This document shows positions 22,054 to 30,597 of a stretch of DNA of 39,118 nucleotides, piece by piece; the first letter of the stretch is position 1; each line of letters starts with the position of its first letter. The translations under genes and the position numbers were made by a program. Below the pieces are notes generated by a model. That model was not told the origin of the DNA and did no database searches. It saw only the letters and a list, made by a program, of their open reading frames with translations. Source of the DNA: Patescibacteria group bacterium (lineage in GTDB: Bacteria; Patescibacteriota; Minisyncoccia; Phycocordibacterales; UBA2100); the NCBI GenBank assembly GCA_024654485.1, contig JANLHO010000004.1, forward strand, positions 1 to 39,118, read 5' to 3'.

Positions 22054-22761
22054 TTACGGACGTTTATCCGAAGCCGGTTCGCCGGAAAGTACGCGGCCGT
22101 CGTCTATGCGTACTATGCGCTCCGTCATGGCGCCGTATTCTTCCTCGTGAGTGACCATGACTATCGTCTGCCCGTCACTGTGAAGCTCCCGAAATATCCC
22201 CATGATCACGTCCGACGATTCGTGGTCCAGATTTGCCGTCGGCTCGTCGGCAAAGAGTATCTCCGGCCTCTCGGCGATGGCGCGCGCTATAGACACGCGC
22301 TGCTGTTCTCCGCCGGAGAGCGCACTCGGAAGATTCCCGAGGCGCGCAGAGAGTCCCACTCTTCCAAGCGCCGACTTCGCACGCTCTCTGGCGGCATCGT
22401 ACGAAAAGCGCTTCATAAGCAAGGGCAGGACAACGTTCTCAAGAGCGGTCAGCTCCGGCATGAGCGCGTATTCCTGGAAAACGAAGCCGAATTCGTAGAG
22501 ACGCATGCGCATTTTTTCGCGTTCCGTGAGGGTGTGCGCTTCACGTCCGTCTATATATATCTCGCCGGAGGTCGGCTCGTCCAAAAGGCTCATCTGATAG
22601 AGAAGCGTGGATTTGCCCGCGCCGGAGCGCCCCATTATGGAGACCCACTCTCCATTGGCGACATGGAAATCAATGCCCTTCAAGACCGGTGTCACGACCG
22701 TGCCGGTTTTGAACGTCTTTTCAAGATCGCGCGTCTCCAGCATGTAGTTAGTTTCGCTCAT
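22054..22761 (-). CDS. ABC transporter ATPase, MacB/LolD type
   Basis: 235 residues, a complete nucleotide-binding domain. Walker A is GRSGAGKST (44-52), Q-loop Q96, signature LSGGEQQR from 148, Walker B ILFADE ending at E173, and the switch is H205. It is closest in style to LolD/MacB/FtsE ATPases that power mechanotransmission by a 4-helix permease. It is the last gene of a three-gene operon (adaptor, permease, ATPase) and starts 10 bp after the permease. Confidence 0.93.
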   Translation of the reverse strand: MSETNYMLETRDLEKTFKTGTVVTPVLKGIDFHVANGEWVSIMGRSGAGKSTLLYQMSLLDEPTSGEIYIDGREAHTLTEREKMRMRLYEFGFVFQEYALMPELTALENVVLPLLMKRFSYDAARERAKSALGRVGLSARLGNLPSALSGGEQQRVSIARAIAERPEILFADEPTANLDHESSDVIMGIFRELHSDGQTIVMVTHEEEYGAMTERIVRIDDGRVLSGEPASDKRP

Positions 22762-22771
22762 AACATGTTCT

Positions 22772-24034
22772 TCAGTTCCTTCCGAGGATTGAGTCTAGCG
22801 TGTTCTTGCGGACGATCATGCGCGCCGGAATGTAGCCCGCGATGACGGTCGCGAGCGCCAGAAGCGCCACGCGCAGCATCGTACCCGGCAGCGGTGCGAC
22901 GATTATGGCGTTGCTTATCGGAAGAACTATTGGGTGCGCGGAAACGTATGGCACGAGAAAGCCGTAAAGGACTAGGAGTCCTACCGTCACTCCTATCATC
23001 GCGTAGAAGAGAGACTGGAACATATAAGATATCTCTATCGCCTCCCCTGAAATACCGATGCCCTTGAGTATGCCGATGAATTTGCGTCGGGTGACGGCGT
23101 TGATGAATATAACGATGAATATAGTGATGGATGCGACGACGAGGCCGACGGAGCTTATGGCGTTGCCTATCTGGGCAAATGTGCTGCGAACCTCCTCCAC
23201 TCCGTTGGGTATGGCTTCTGAAAAAGTCTGAACGGTGGCCACGCGCCCGACGCCGCTATTTGTAAGAAGGTCTCGGAATGCTATCGGGTCATATCCCTCC
23301 TTCAGCCGTATCGCTATCTGGTTGACGTTGTAATCGTTGCGTCCCATCAATTCCCTGACTTCCTTTTCCGGCATGTACACGCCTGTCGCCAGGGGCGAGT
23401 TGGCTGTCGTGACGATTATCCCCTTTATCGTCACTTCGCGCGTGACACCGCCTATAGTGATACGGACTTTGCTTCCGGGATAGACATCGCGCAGTGGCGT
23501 GAGCCCCGGAACGTCGCCTCCGAAGGAGTAGCGGTCTATAAGTTGCGAGCCGATCAGTATCTCGTCGTAATCCGACGGCTCAAGGTATTGTCCTTCTCCT
23601 ACGAAAGAGGCGAGGTTGGAAAACTCATTCTCCGCAACCGGATCCACGCCGAATACGTTGGCGCCCGTGGAATTGGCTTTTTCATTCTGGTCCGTCCTGG
23701 TCTTGTAGTTTGCCTCTATGGTCGCGCCGGAAGCATAGCGCGCGGAAATGCGGTCTACCTGCGGCAAGCCCCGTATAAAAGCGATGATGTTCTGGCTGTT
23801 CTCTATGTAATTCTGCGTCTTCGGAGTTGATACGATTACGTCGCCGGTCTGCTGCTCGCGATACAGTTTGGATATGCCGTCCACTATGCCGACCAGCATT
23901 CCTGTCACGACGACAAGATTGAGGAAGGTCAGGAGCATTACGAAAACGATGAGGCCCGTGGTCCATATGCTGGAGCGGCGTATCTGCCTCTGCGCAAGAT
24001 ACCAACCTACGCGGATATCCAGTGGAGACATCAT
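22772..24034 (-). CDS. FtsX/MacB-like ABC transporter permease
   Basis: 420 residues. TM1 at about 27-50 is followed by a large extracytoplasmic domain (about 55-280), then three helices near 290-312, 338-360 and 385-405, the 1+3 layout of the MacB/LolC/FtsX superfamily. The C-terminal helices enclose the FtsX domain (RRKFIGILKGIGISGEAIEI). With the adjacent ATPase and adaptor it should form a MacAB-like exporter or mechanotransmission complex. It lies 2 bp after the adaptor gene; AGGTAGGC just before its ATG may be a ribosome binding site. Confidence 0.9.
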   Translation of the reverse strand: MMSPLDIRVGWYLAQRQIRRSSIWTTGLIVFVMLLTFLNLVVVTGMLVGIVDGISKLYREQQTGDVIVSTPKTQNYIENSQNIIAFIRGLPQVDRISARYASGATIEANYKTRTDQNEKANSTGANVFGVDPVAENEFSNLASFVGEGQYLEPSDYDEILIGSQLIDRYSFGGDVPGLTPLRDVYPGSKVRITIGGVTREVTIKGIIVTTANSPLATGVYMPEKEVRELMGRNDYNVNQIAIRLKEGYDPIAFRDLLTNSGVGRVATVQTFSEAIPNGVEEVRSTFAQIGNAISSVGLVVASITIFIVIFINAVTRRKFIGILKGIGISGEAIEISYMFQSLFYAMIGVTVGLLVLYGFLVPYVSAHPIVLPISNAIIVAPLPGTMLRVALLALATVIAGYIPARMIVRKNTLDSILGRN

Positions 24035-24036
24035 GC

Positions 24037-25608
24037 CTACCTGGTGCTGTCGGGGTTGAGTAACACTACGTCTCCCGAGTTCAGGCCTGAAATTATCCTT
24101 ATATTCCCTATCGGCGAAGACTCGCCCGTCTCCACCGCGCGGTCTACGATAGCGTCTTCTTCCCGGACCTGCACGTAGGAAATACCGCTTTTCGTGAATA
24201 CGGCACCGCGCGGGACGCTTATCGTGTCGGGTATGTTCTGCGTCGTGATTATCACGTTGGCCGTCATTCCGGAGCGTATACGCGGGTCGGCTTTCGTGAA
24301 CTGCAGGGTCGTCTTGTAGGTGGAAACGCCGTTCACCGTCGTTTGCGCGGGGTCTATGGCTATGACGCGCGCGGTGAAGTATACGTCGGGGCCGTACGCG
24401 TCCAGAGTCGTTGAGGCGCTGTCTCCCAGCTCTATCTGTGCTATATCCACCTCCGGAATAAAACTCTCTATCTCAAAAACTCCGTTGCTTATCATGGATA
24501 CTACCGGCGTGTTGGGTGAGACTATCTGCCCCACTTTCGCGTCCATATTTGTGACAGTGCCGGAAAAAGGAGCGCGCAGGACCGTTTTCGCGAGCTGCAC
24601 GCGTGCGCTCTGGAGATCTGCACTCGCTGCAGCCACGCTTGCTTCTTGAGCCATAATGTCCTGCGCGCTCGCTCCCGCGCGCTTCAGGGCGAGCGCGGCC
24701 TCAAGCTGCTGCACCGTTATCTTCTGCGCCGCGATATTCTGAGCGGAAGTGTTCACGCTTGAGAGCGCGGCATTGACCGCCGTCGCGGCCGTTGTCACGC
24801 TGGCCTTCAAGGTATCGGTGGACGAGACACCCGGCGGAGTAGTGATGGCGTCTTGCGCCACGCGCGCCGCGACATTGAGGAAATCCTTGATACGGGCGAG
24901 GTGCAAGGACGCGCGTGCGAGAGCCGCATCAAGTGCCTCTGAGTCCGTCGTCGCGGTGAGCATGTATATGTCGCCGGCCCATGCATCCAGCTCTTTCCCC
25001 GCGTTATAACGTTTTGTTTTTATGTCCGTTACGGCCTGCGAGTCGGATGATGAAAAAGTCAGCTGAGGGTCGGTGTCCGCGTTGGAGAAGAAGGCCGTCA
25101 ACTGTGTTCGCACGGCATCATCCGCTTTCGTGTACGCGCTCGCGATCGTGTCAATCGCGCTAGCGTACATGTTGACAAGGTCCTGAGCCGCTTTCGCCGC
25201 TTGTGCTTCGGCCACCTGTATGTCTTCCGTACGCGCTCCGACCTTCAGCCCCTCCAGTTTGGCTTCCTGCATCGCAAGCGTGGCTTCTTTTTGCGCCACA
25301 CTCGCAGATAAGTCGCCGGATGAGAGCGACGCGAGAGGGGCTCCTGCTCCGACAACCTGCCCCACGGACGCGTGCACTGCGCTCACGCGCCCGCTCTGCT
25401 CAAAGCCTAGGTTCACCTCATGCGCGGCTTTGACGGCTCCGGCTATTGAAACCTGCTCCACGAAATCACCGGGCTGCACGACTATGACCGCTTCGGGCCC
25501 GCTCTGCCTCGCGGATACGAGCATCCACGCGCCCGACATCGCCACAAGGGCGACCGCAGTCCACACGACAACCCTCCTCGTCATGAATTTAGATAGGTAA
25601 TTTGTCAT
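24037..25608 (-). CDS. HlyD/MacA-family membrane fusion (adaptor) protein
   Basis: 523 residues. TM anchor at about 13-31. The first half-lipoyl motif is FEQSGRVSAVHASVGQVV near 69-86. A very long Ala/Gln/Thr-rich helical hairpin (about 100-340) is followed by the second half-lipoyl RAPFSGTVTNMDAKVGQIV and a beta-barrel domain (DSASTTLDAYGPDVYFTARV). In Gram-negative cells such proteins link the pump to an outer-membrane channel. No such channel gene is seen here, so it may act within a single-membrane envelope (inference). It is the first gene of the operon, with TATACT 7 nt before the ATG. Confidence 0.88.
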   Translation of the reverse strand: MTNYLSKFMTRRVVVWTAVALVAMSGAWMLVSARQSGPEAVIVVQPGDFVEQVSIAGAVKAAHEVNLGFEQSGRVSAVHASVGQVVGAGAPLASLSSGDLSASVAQKEATLAMQEAKLEGLKVGARTEDIQVAEAQAAKAAQDLVNMYASAIDTIASAYTKADDAVRTQLTAFFSNADTDPQLTFSSSDSQAVTDIKTKRYNAGKELDAWAGDIYMLTATTDSEALDAALARASLHLARIKDFLNVAARVAQDAITTPPGVSSTDTLKASVTTAATAVNAALSSVNTSAQNIAAQKITVQQLEAALALKRAGASAQDIMAQEASVAAASADLQSARVQLAKTVLRAPFSGTVTNMDAKVGQIVSPNTPVVSMISNGVFEIESFIPEVDIAQIELGDSASTTLDAYGPDVYFTARVIAIDPAQTTVNGVSTYKTTLQFTKADPRIRSGMTANVIITTQNIPDTISVPRGAVFTKSGISYVQVREEDAIVDRAVETGESSPIGNIRIISGLNSGDVVLLNPDSTR

Positions 25609-25615
25609 ACGGGAA

Positions 25616-25621
25616 AGTATA
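25616..25621 (-). promoter_or_regulatory. -10 box of the ABC export operon
   Basis: TATACT on the minus strand, 7 nt before the adaptor ATG at 25608; no -35 seen. Confidence 0.5.
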
Positions 25622-25663
25622 AAACACGGTTACTGTATCACGAGCAGCCGCTGTACAGAAGGC

Positions 25664-26287
25664 TCATTTCGGGACAGAGCCGACCGGGCGTATCTCCTTC
25701 CCCTTCACCTTCCCCTCTCCGTCTACCTCGTAGCAATAGACGTCGCCGAAACCTATCTCAAGCTTGTGGATATGCTCATCGGCTATCTCTTCAAGATGCT
25801 TCACGAGGGCGCGGAGCGAATTGCCATGTGCGACGACGAGCGCGTTGTGTCCGGAGATGAGATCGGGGCGGATGTGTCCCTCAAAATACGGGACAACGCG
25901 CGCGTGCACGTCTTTAAGATTCTCTCCTCCCATGACCACCGCATCCCACCCGCGGCGGATGTTGTGAAATTCCTCCTCGCCTACCTCGTCGCGCACCTGC
26001 CACTTGTTCTTGCCGGCATGCACGCCGTAGTCGCGCTCGTTGAGCGCGTGATGCGCCTTGTGCTCCACTACGAGCCCCAAGACCTCCCGTATCTCATGAA
26101 GGGTCTGGTGCGCGCGCTTCAGGGCCGATACGTGGATTTTGTGGATGGGGATGTCGCGTATGGCTTCCCCCGCGCGGCGCGCGTCTTCCTTACCCTCCGG
26201 CGCCAAATCCACGTCCGTAAGCCCCGTCCAGAGGCCTAGCTTGTTGTACTCGGAAGTGCCGTGCCTTATGAGGACAAGATAGGCCAT
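25664..26287 (-). CDS. gpmA: 2,3-bisphosphoglycerate-dependent phosphoglycerate mutase
   Basis: 207 residues of the histidine phosphatase superfamily. LIRHGTSEYN contains the phospho-accepting H9, NERDYG is the conserved Glu block, and VVAHGNSLRALVKHLE carries the second His. It interconverts 3- and 2-phosphoglycerate in glycolysis. It is slightly shorter than the E. coli enzyme. The gene lies 2 bp downstream of eno, the next enzyme of the pathway, so the pair is co-transcribed and catalyses consecutive steps. Confidence 0.92.
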   Translation of the reverse strand: MAYLVLIRHGTSEYNKLGLWTGLTDVDLAPEGKEDARRAGEAIRDIPIHKIHVSALKRAHQTLHEIREVLGLVVEHKAHHALNERDYGVHAGKNKWQVRDEVGEEEFHNIRRGWDAVVMGGENLKDVHARVVPYFEGHIRPDLISGHNALVVAHGNSLRALVKHLEEIADEHIHKLEIGFGDVYCYEVDGEGKVKGKEIRPVGSVPK

Positions 26288-26289
26288 GT

Positions 26290-27606
26290 TTACTCAAAGG
26301 CGCTTCCCCCCGCGTATATCGCCTTGTCTCCAAGCTCCTCCTCAATGCGCAAGAGCTCATTGTACTTAGCGATGCGCTCCGTGCGCGAGAGTGAGCCGGT
26401 CTTTATCTGCCCGCATCCTGTACCCACCGCGAGGTGCGCGATAAATGTGTCTTCCGTCTCGCCGGAGCGGTGCGAGACGACAGCCTTCCATCCGGCATCG
26501 TGTGCGCGATCTATCGCACGAACGGTTTCCGTCAGCGTGCCTATCTGATTAACCTTTATGAGAATGGCGTTGGCCGTTTTTTGCCGAATGCCGCGCTCCA
26601 GAAGCCCCACATTGGTGACGAAAATGTCGTCGCCTACTAGCTCCGTACTCTTTCCGAGCTTCTCGGTTAGCGAAGTCCAGCCTTCCCAGTCGTCCTCCGC
26701 AAGTCCGTCTTCTATAAGACGTATGGGGAATTCTTTTATCAGCGATGCATACCACTCCGTCATCTCATGTGACGAGAGCTTGCGACCCTCCGTCGTAAGC
26801 GTGTAAGCGCCGTCCGCGTATAGCTCCGTGGCCGCCACGTCCAGCGCGAGGACGACATCGTCTCCGAGCGCGTATCCCGCCGAGCCGACCGCCTCCGATA
26901 TCAGCTCAAGCGCTTCGCGATTGCCTTTCTGCACTCGCGGCCCTACGTCGCCAAGGCTTTGAAGGGCAGGTGCGAAGCCGCCCTCGTCGCCGACTGTCGT
27001 GCCGTATCCGCGCTTGTCCAGAACCTTCTTGAGCGCATGAAATATCTCGGAAGCCATCCGCAGTCCTTCGCGGTACGATTTCGCTCCAACGGGAGCTATC
27101 ATAAATTCCTGAATGTCGGTGGAATGCGCGGCGTGCTTGCCGCCGTTGATGATGTTGCAAAGCGGAAGCGGCATGGAGGTAGGGCGAGGTGATTCGGAGA
27201 GGGAGTGCAGATGTTCGTAGAGCGCGATGCCGCCCGAGAGAGCCGCGGCGCGCGCTGCCGCCTGAGAGACGGCGACGAGCGCGTTGGCTCCGAGGCGGCT
27301 CTTGCCCTCCGTGCCGTCAAGCGCGATAAGCTTCTCGTCTATCTCTCTTTGCACTCCGACATCCATCCCCGCGAGTGCTTTCGCTATCTCGCCGTTGACG
27401 CTGGCGACCGCCTTCAGTACACCCTTGCCGCCATAGCGCTTCGTGTCGCCATCGCGTAGCTCGTGCGCTTCGTGCGAGCCGGTAGAGGCTCCGGAGGGCG
27501 CATCGGCGCGCCCCACTACTCCACTCTCTGTCTCCACCTCCGCTTCCACAGTAGGGTTGCCGCGGGAATCCAGTATCTCTCTTGCGCGGACGGAGCGTAT
27601 CTTCAT
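26290..27606 (-). CDS. eno: Enolase
   Basis: 438 residues, full length. It converts 2-phosphoglycerate to phosphoenolpyruvate. Visible motifs: SGASTGSHEAHELRDGD near the N-terminus (mobile loop), GANALVAVSQAAARA, VGDEGGFAP (catalytic Glu region), the metal-ligand segments VVLALDVAATE and IEDGLAEDDW, VGDDIFVTN, ILIKVNQIGTLTE (catalytic Lys) and SHRSGETED. The signature GASTG usually reads VPSGASTG; here it is DAPSGASTG. It forms an operon with gpmA. No convincing -10 box was identified upstream. Confidence 0.97.
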   Translation of the reverse strand: MKIRSVRAREILDSRGNPTVEAEVETESGVVGRADAPSGASTGSHEAHELRDGDTKRYGGKGVLKAVASVNGEIAKALAGMDVGVQREIDEKLIALDGTEGKSRLGANALVAVSQAAARAAALSGGIALYEHLHSLSESPRPTSMPLPLCNIINGGKHAAHSTDIQEFMIAPVGAKSYREGLRMASEIFHALKKVLDKRGYGTTVGDEGGFAPALQSLGDVGPRVQKGNREALELISEAVGSAGYALGDDVVLALDVAATELYADGAYTLTTEGRKLSSHEMTEWYASLIKEFPIRLIEDGLAEDDWEGWTSLTEKLGKSTELVGDDIFVTNVGLLERGIRQKTANAILIKVNQIGTLTETVRAIDRAHDAGWKAVVSHRSGETEDTFIAHLAVGTGCGQIKTGSLSRTERIAKYNELLRIEEELGDKAIYAGGSAFE

Positions 27607-27684
27607 GATGGAATATGCTTGGAGAAATAATCGGGATGCATATTTATATCCATGCGTTTATTTTTTTCAGGCAGGTTCTATATA

Positions 27685-28338
27685 TCATAGCGTATTTTTG
27701 CTGTCGCCCAGAAGCGATATAACCTGCGCATCGGTGAGTTGCGGGAAATCTATGTAGTGCGCGCCGACCGCCCCCAAAAAGTTCTCCGGCGGCTCCAGTA
27801 CGACCACTTCCGCGCCCTCGGATTCAAGGGCCGAAACCGCATCAAGTGGCGCGACGGGCACAGCCGCGACGACCTTGGCGGCTCCCTGCTTTTTTGCGCG
27901 GCGAACGGCAAGACGCATGGTGTGGCCCGTCGCAATTCCATCGTCCACGATGATAGCCACCTTGCCGCGGAGCGCTAAGGGGGCGCGATGACCCCTGTAT
28001 AGAGCGAGGCGTCTTTTCGCCTCCTCTTTTTGCTCCGCCGCCTCCCGCTCTATCCATGCGGGGTCTACTGATGCGGCGTCCGCCTCGTTGAGAAAGCGCT
28101 CGCCCGTCTCGTCCACGGCGCCGAGCGCGTACTCCGGCGCTCCCGGGTGCCCTATCTTGCGGACCGCGATTATGTCCAGAGGAAGACCGAGTGCACGCGC
28201 GACTTCCGCCGCGACCGCGACACCGCCGCGCGGCAATCCGACAACGACCGCATCCTTCCCTCCTGCCCGAGCAGGCAGGCGATACGCCAAGAGCGCTTCG
28301 GCGAGCCGCCTTCCGGCATCGCGCCTATTCTCAAACAT
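27685..28338 (-). CDS. Phosphoribosyltransferase-family protein
   Basis: 217 residues of the type I PRTase fold, close to the COG1926 group. VVVGLPRGGVAVAAEVARAL precedes PLDIIAVRKIGHPGAPEYALG. The PRPP-binding loop is VAIIVDDGIATGHTM, with Asp-Asp and the TGHT phosphate loop. Its base substrate is unknown; related proteins are annotated only generally. A short palindrome at 28262-28279 encodes part of the loop RLPARAGGK before the first conserved strand. TATAAT ends 6 nt before the ATG, and a palindromic operator-like site lies about 50 bp upstream. Confidence 0.85.
   Translation of the reverse strand: MFENRRDAGRRLAEALLAYRLPARAGGKDAVVVGLPRGGVAVAAEVARALGLPLDIIAVRKIGHPGAPEYALGAVDETGERFLNEADAASVDPAWIEREAAEQKEEAKRRLALYRGHRAPLALRGKVAIIVDDGIATGHTMRLAVRRAKKQGAAKVVAAVPVAPLDAVSALESEGAEVVVLEPPENFLGAVGAHYIDFPQLTDAQVISLLGDSKNTL
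28262..28279. repeat. Short palindrome inside the phosphoribosyltransferase gene
   Basis: CCTGCC-CGAGCA-GGCAGG, perfect 6-bp arms. It is read in frame in a surface loop near residues 20-26. Confidence 0.65.
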
Positions 28339-28344
28339 GTCCTA

Positions 28345-28350
28345 ATTATA
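28345..28350 (-). promoter_or_regulatory. -10 box of the phosphoribosyltransferase gene
   Basis: Perfect TATAAT with 6 nt to the ATG at 28338, so the transcript should begin at or next to the start codon. Confidence 0.65.
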
Positions 28351-28396
28351 GCGCGCGTCGCGTGAATCAGAGAAAGAAGGGGATTAGAGAAAAATA

Positions 28397-28416
28397 GTAT
28401 ATACCATGGTATATAC
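28397..28416. promoter_or_regulatory. Perfect 20-bp palindrome, operator-like
   Basis: Two 10-bp half sites (GTATATACCA and its reverse complement) meet at a CATG centre. A third related half site, GTATGTAC, follows at 28421-28428, so the motif partly repeats at 12-bp spacing. It lies upstream of the phosphoribosyltransferase promoter and 50 bp after the MscS stop. It is probably a binding site for a dimeric repressor or activator, such as a GntR- or PadR-like protein; no such regulator gene is in the window. Confidence 0.55.
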
Positions 28417-28465
28417 CATAGTATGTACTACATCAGCGCGTACCTCGGCCCTGACGCACGCTGCG

Positions 28466-29320
28466 CTATTTGGCCTGATGGATGGTGCGCTGGGGGAAAG
28501 GTATCTCTATCCCCTCTTTATCAAAAGCTATCTTGAGCCGCTTGCGAAGCTCGCCCGTCACCGCCCATTGCTGAAGCGGCTTGGTGTCGCCGAGTATTTT
28601 TATCATGACGGCGGAGTCGGCGAAATCATTGACGCGAGAAAATTGCGGCGCCTCTATTATGTGCTCCTTCCATTCCTTGTCTTGCGCAAGCTCATGCCCT
28701 ACGCGGTTGACGCACGCTATGACGCGCTCAAGGTCGGATGAATATGAGACGCCGACGTCCAGATTTATGCGTGCGAATTCTTTGGAGAGATTGGATACTC
28801 TCTGCACGGTGCCGTGCGGTACATGATGCACGGTGCCGTCCAGATCTCGCAAGGTCGCCATGCGTACGGATACGTCCTCCACCAGCCCGCACGTTGAATC
28901 AAGACAGACTACATCGCCCACGCGGTACTGGTTTTCTATTATTATGAAGAATCCGGCCAGCAGGTCGCGGATGAGGTACTGGCCGCCAAATCCTATCGCG
29001 AGTCCGGCAACTCCCGCCGCCGCAAGCAATGGGCCTATATTTATACCCGCCTCCGACAGGACCATGAGGGCCGCGACCAGCCAGATGCCTACGCGCGCGA
29101 TGCCGTGAGCTATTCTTATGAGCGTATCCTCGCGAAGTTTCTCCTCCTCGGGAGTGCCCTTTCGCACAGCCTTGCGTATAAGACGCTCCACGAAGGGGCC
29201 CTCAAGGGCGCGCACAAACACAGCAAAGACGACGATCGCAAGAATAGCTACGCCGTGCACGGCAAGCCACGAGACTATCGCGCTTGTAGCATCGGCGGTA
29301 CTGAAAACAATGTTGTTCAT
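28466..29320 (-). CDS. MscS-family mechanosensitive ion channel
   Basis: 284 residues. Three membrane helices lie at about 18-38, 75-95 and 97-130. The pore helix block GPLLAAAGVAGLAIGFGGQY has the small-residue pattern of MscS TM3, followed by LIRDLLAGFFIIIENQYRVGD. The beta domain contains GLVEDVSVRMATLRDLDGTV and VPHGTVQRVSNLS. The C-terminal alpha/beta domain ends the protein. It opens under osmotic down-shock to release solutes. Confidence 0.93.
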   Translation of the reverse strand: MNNIVFSTADATSAIVSWLAVHGVAILAIVVFAVFVRALEGPFVERLIRKAVRKGTPEEEKLREDTLIRIAHGIARVGIWLVAALMVLSEAGINIGPLLAAAGVAGLAIGFGGQYLIRDLLAGFFIIIENQYRVGDVVCLDSTCGLVEDVSVRMATLRDLDGTVHHVPHGTVQRVSNLSKEFARINLDVGVSYSSDLERVIACVNRVGHELAQDKEWKEHIIEAPQFSRVNDFADSAVMIKILGDTKPLQQWAVTGELRKRLKIAFDKEGIEIPFPQRTIHQAK

Positions 29321-29353
29321 ATCGTCATACCTTACCCTCTACCTGTCGCAAAC

Positions 29354-29382
29354 GCAAAACCCCGCACATTGCGGGGTCTTGC
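29354..29382 (-). terminator. Terminator hairpin after the Pro/Ala-rich small gene
   Basis: CCCCGCA-ATG-TGCGGGG stem with outer GCAA/TTGC pairs. Read on the minus strand it is followed by TTTTGCGTTT. It lies between the small gene at 29417-29527 and MscS. Confidence 0.7.
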
Positions 29383-29416
29383 GCGTATCTCGCCGGACAT
29401 TTGCCCGACGTGAGTA

Positions 29417-29527
29417 CTATTGTGCTGGCTGTTCCGGAGCTGCCGGAGCTTCCGGAGCTTCCGGCATCGGTGCCTGCGCCGGGTCCTGTGCAGGAGCGCC
29501 CGCAGGGTTCATTTCGTCGTTCATCAT
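29417..29527 (-). CDS. Pro/Ala-rich peptide, 36 aa
   Basis: Starts MMNDEMNPAGAPAQDPAQ and continues with Pro, Ala and Glu to EQPAQ. A longer frame to 29635 has an atypical N-terminus. A promoter-like TGGTATACT at 29624-29632 would give a leader of about 90 nt, and a terminator follows, so the region is probably transcribed. Low-complexity peptides like this recur in Parcubacteria; the function is unknown. Confidence 0.45.
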   Translation of the reverse strand: MMNDEMNPAGAPAQDPAQAPMPEAPEAPAAPEQPAQ

Positions 29528-29623
29528 ATGTGTTTTGGAGTTCTGATTAGCTTGCAATGAAGCGGCGCCGTAACCTCGACATGCGCACCTCTCATGGAGC
29601 GCGGCTAGACTACCGTAGATGTG

Positions 29624-29632
29624 AGTATACCA
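29624..29632 (-). promoter_or_regulatory. Extended -10 box upstream of the Pro/Ala-rich peptide gene
   Basis: TGGTATACT on the minus strand. The first ATG is about 27 nt downstream, and the peptide start about 97 nt downstream. Confidence 0.4.
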
Positions 29633-29676
29633 CAAAAGGGCTGAAAATGAGACTTATTCCCATGTGTGCGACGATC

Positions 29677-30279
29677 CTATCGTGCGGGCCTCTGGTGCGA
29701 CACGGCGCCGGACTGCCATTCCTCTATCGCTGGTATGGGCGCGACGAAATTGAGCACATTTAGCGTCAGGTTGTCGCGTATCAGGAAGCCCGTGAAAAGC
29801 TCCATCGCGATAGCTATGGCTACGATGTACCTCGCGCGCACGCGCGAGGCGAAGAGAAATCCGACGAGCATCATCAGGGTATCGGAAAGCGAATTTATTA
29901 TACTGTCGCCCGTGTAGCCTTGCGCAAGCGCCTGCTGCCTATATGCATCAATGACCATGGGAGTATTCTCAAACACCTCCCAGCCAGCCTCTATGCCGAG
30001 CGCGAGCAAAAGCCGCGCCCCCAATGGAAGCCGAGGGAAGAGCTTACCCACGAACCAGTAGAAAACAAAACCGTGTATTATGTGCGAGAAGCTGTACCAA
30101 TCCAGAAGCTGCTGCGAATTTTCAGGGCTCAATACCTCTCCCGCCCACAGCGACACATAACCGCAGGCGCACGCAAGGGGTTGCCCGAGCCAATACAAGA
30201 CGGCTCCCTGCACCGCGAAAATGCCGGCGACTGCTGCGACCCAGAGCCATATATTGTTGCGCAGCAAGATTTCAGGCAT
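29677..30279 (-). CDS. DUF2585 (UPF0314) membrane protein
   Basis: 200 residues with about five membrane helices. The family blocks are visible in order: CGYVSLWAGEVLSPENSQQL, DWYSFSHIIHGFVFYWFVGK, LALGIEAGWEVFENTPMVID, GDSIINSLSDTLMMLVGFLF and IAMELFTGFLIRDNLTLNVL. The length equals the family norm. The function is unknown, although the conserved Glu, His and Asn in membrane helices suggest an enzyme or channel. TACACT lies 7 nt before the ATG. Finding this mainly proteobacterial family here may reflect transfer. Confidence 0.8.
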   Translation of the reverse strand: MPEILLRNNIWLWVAAVAGIFAVQGAVLYWLGQPLACACGYVSLWAGEVLSPENSQQLLDWYSFSHIIHGFVFYWFVGKLFPRLPLGARLLLALGIEAGWEVFENTPMVIDAYRQQALAQGYTGDSIINSLSDTLMMLVGFLFASRVRARYIVAIAIAMELFTGFLIRDNLTLNVLNFVAPIPAIEEWQSGAVSHQRPAR

Positions 30280-30301
30280 TACGCACAGTGTATCGCAATC
30301 T

Positions 30302-30595
30302 CTACGAGAGCATCTGCTTGGACTGCTCTTCTATCATCTTCTTTATGCGGCCCTCAAACACTCGCATCATGAGAGGAAGCTTGAGAGTAATATCGTACTG
30401 CGCATCAGACACCGCTACAGAGCCGCTTATGCCTTGGCCCTCTATTGCGCAAGCGAAGTGCAGGGTGTCGCCCTCCCAGCGCTCTTCTTCTATCGTAGCC
30501 TTGTCGGCAAGCTTGGTACGCGCGTCATCAAGCATCTTTTTCACGCGCGCTACCGCCTCATCTTTTGAGAATTTGTGCGGGACCTTGAGCTCCAT
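30302..30595 (-). CDS. Polyhydroxyalkanoic acid system-type protein (PHA_gran_rgn)
   Basis: 97 residues matching the short family named after PHA granule proteins: MELKVPHKFSKDEAVARVKK, a helical middle, then WEGDTLHFACAIEGQGISG and SVAVSDAQYDITLKLPLMM. The fold resembles START/SRPBCC-like barrels. No PHA synthase is seen, so the family name should not be read as function. It lies 2 bp after the DUF3467 gene. Confidence 0.7.
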   Translation of the reverse strand: MELKVPHKFSKDEAVARVKKMLDDARTKLADKATIEEERWEGDTLHFACAIEGQGISGSVAVSDAQYDITLKLPLMMRVFEGRIKKMIEEQSKQMLS

Positions 30596-30597
30596 GC

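Noticed and set aside
30302..30595. Evidence for polyhydroxyalkanoate storage
   Set aside because: Only a short protein of a family named after PHA granules is present; no synthase or phasin is seen.
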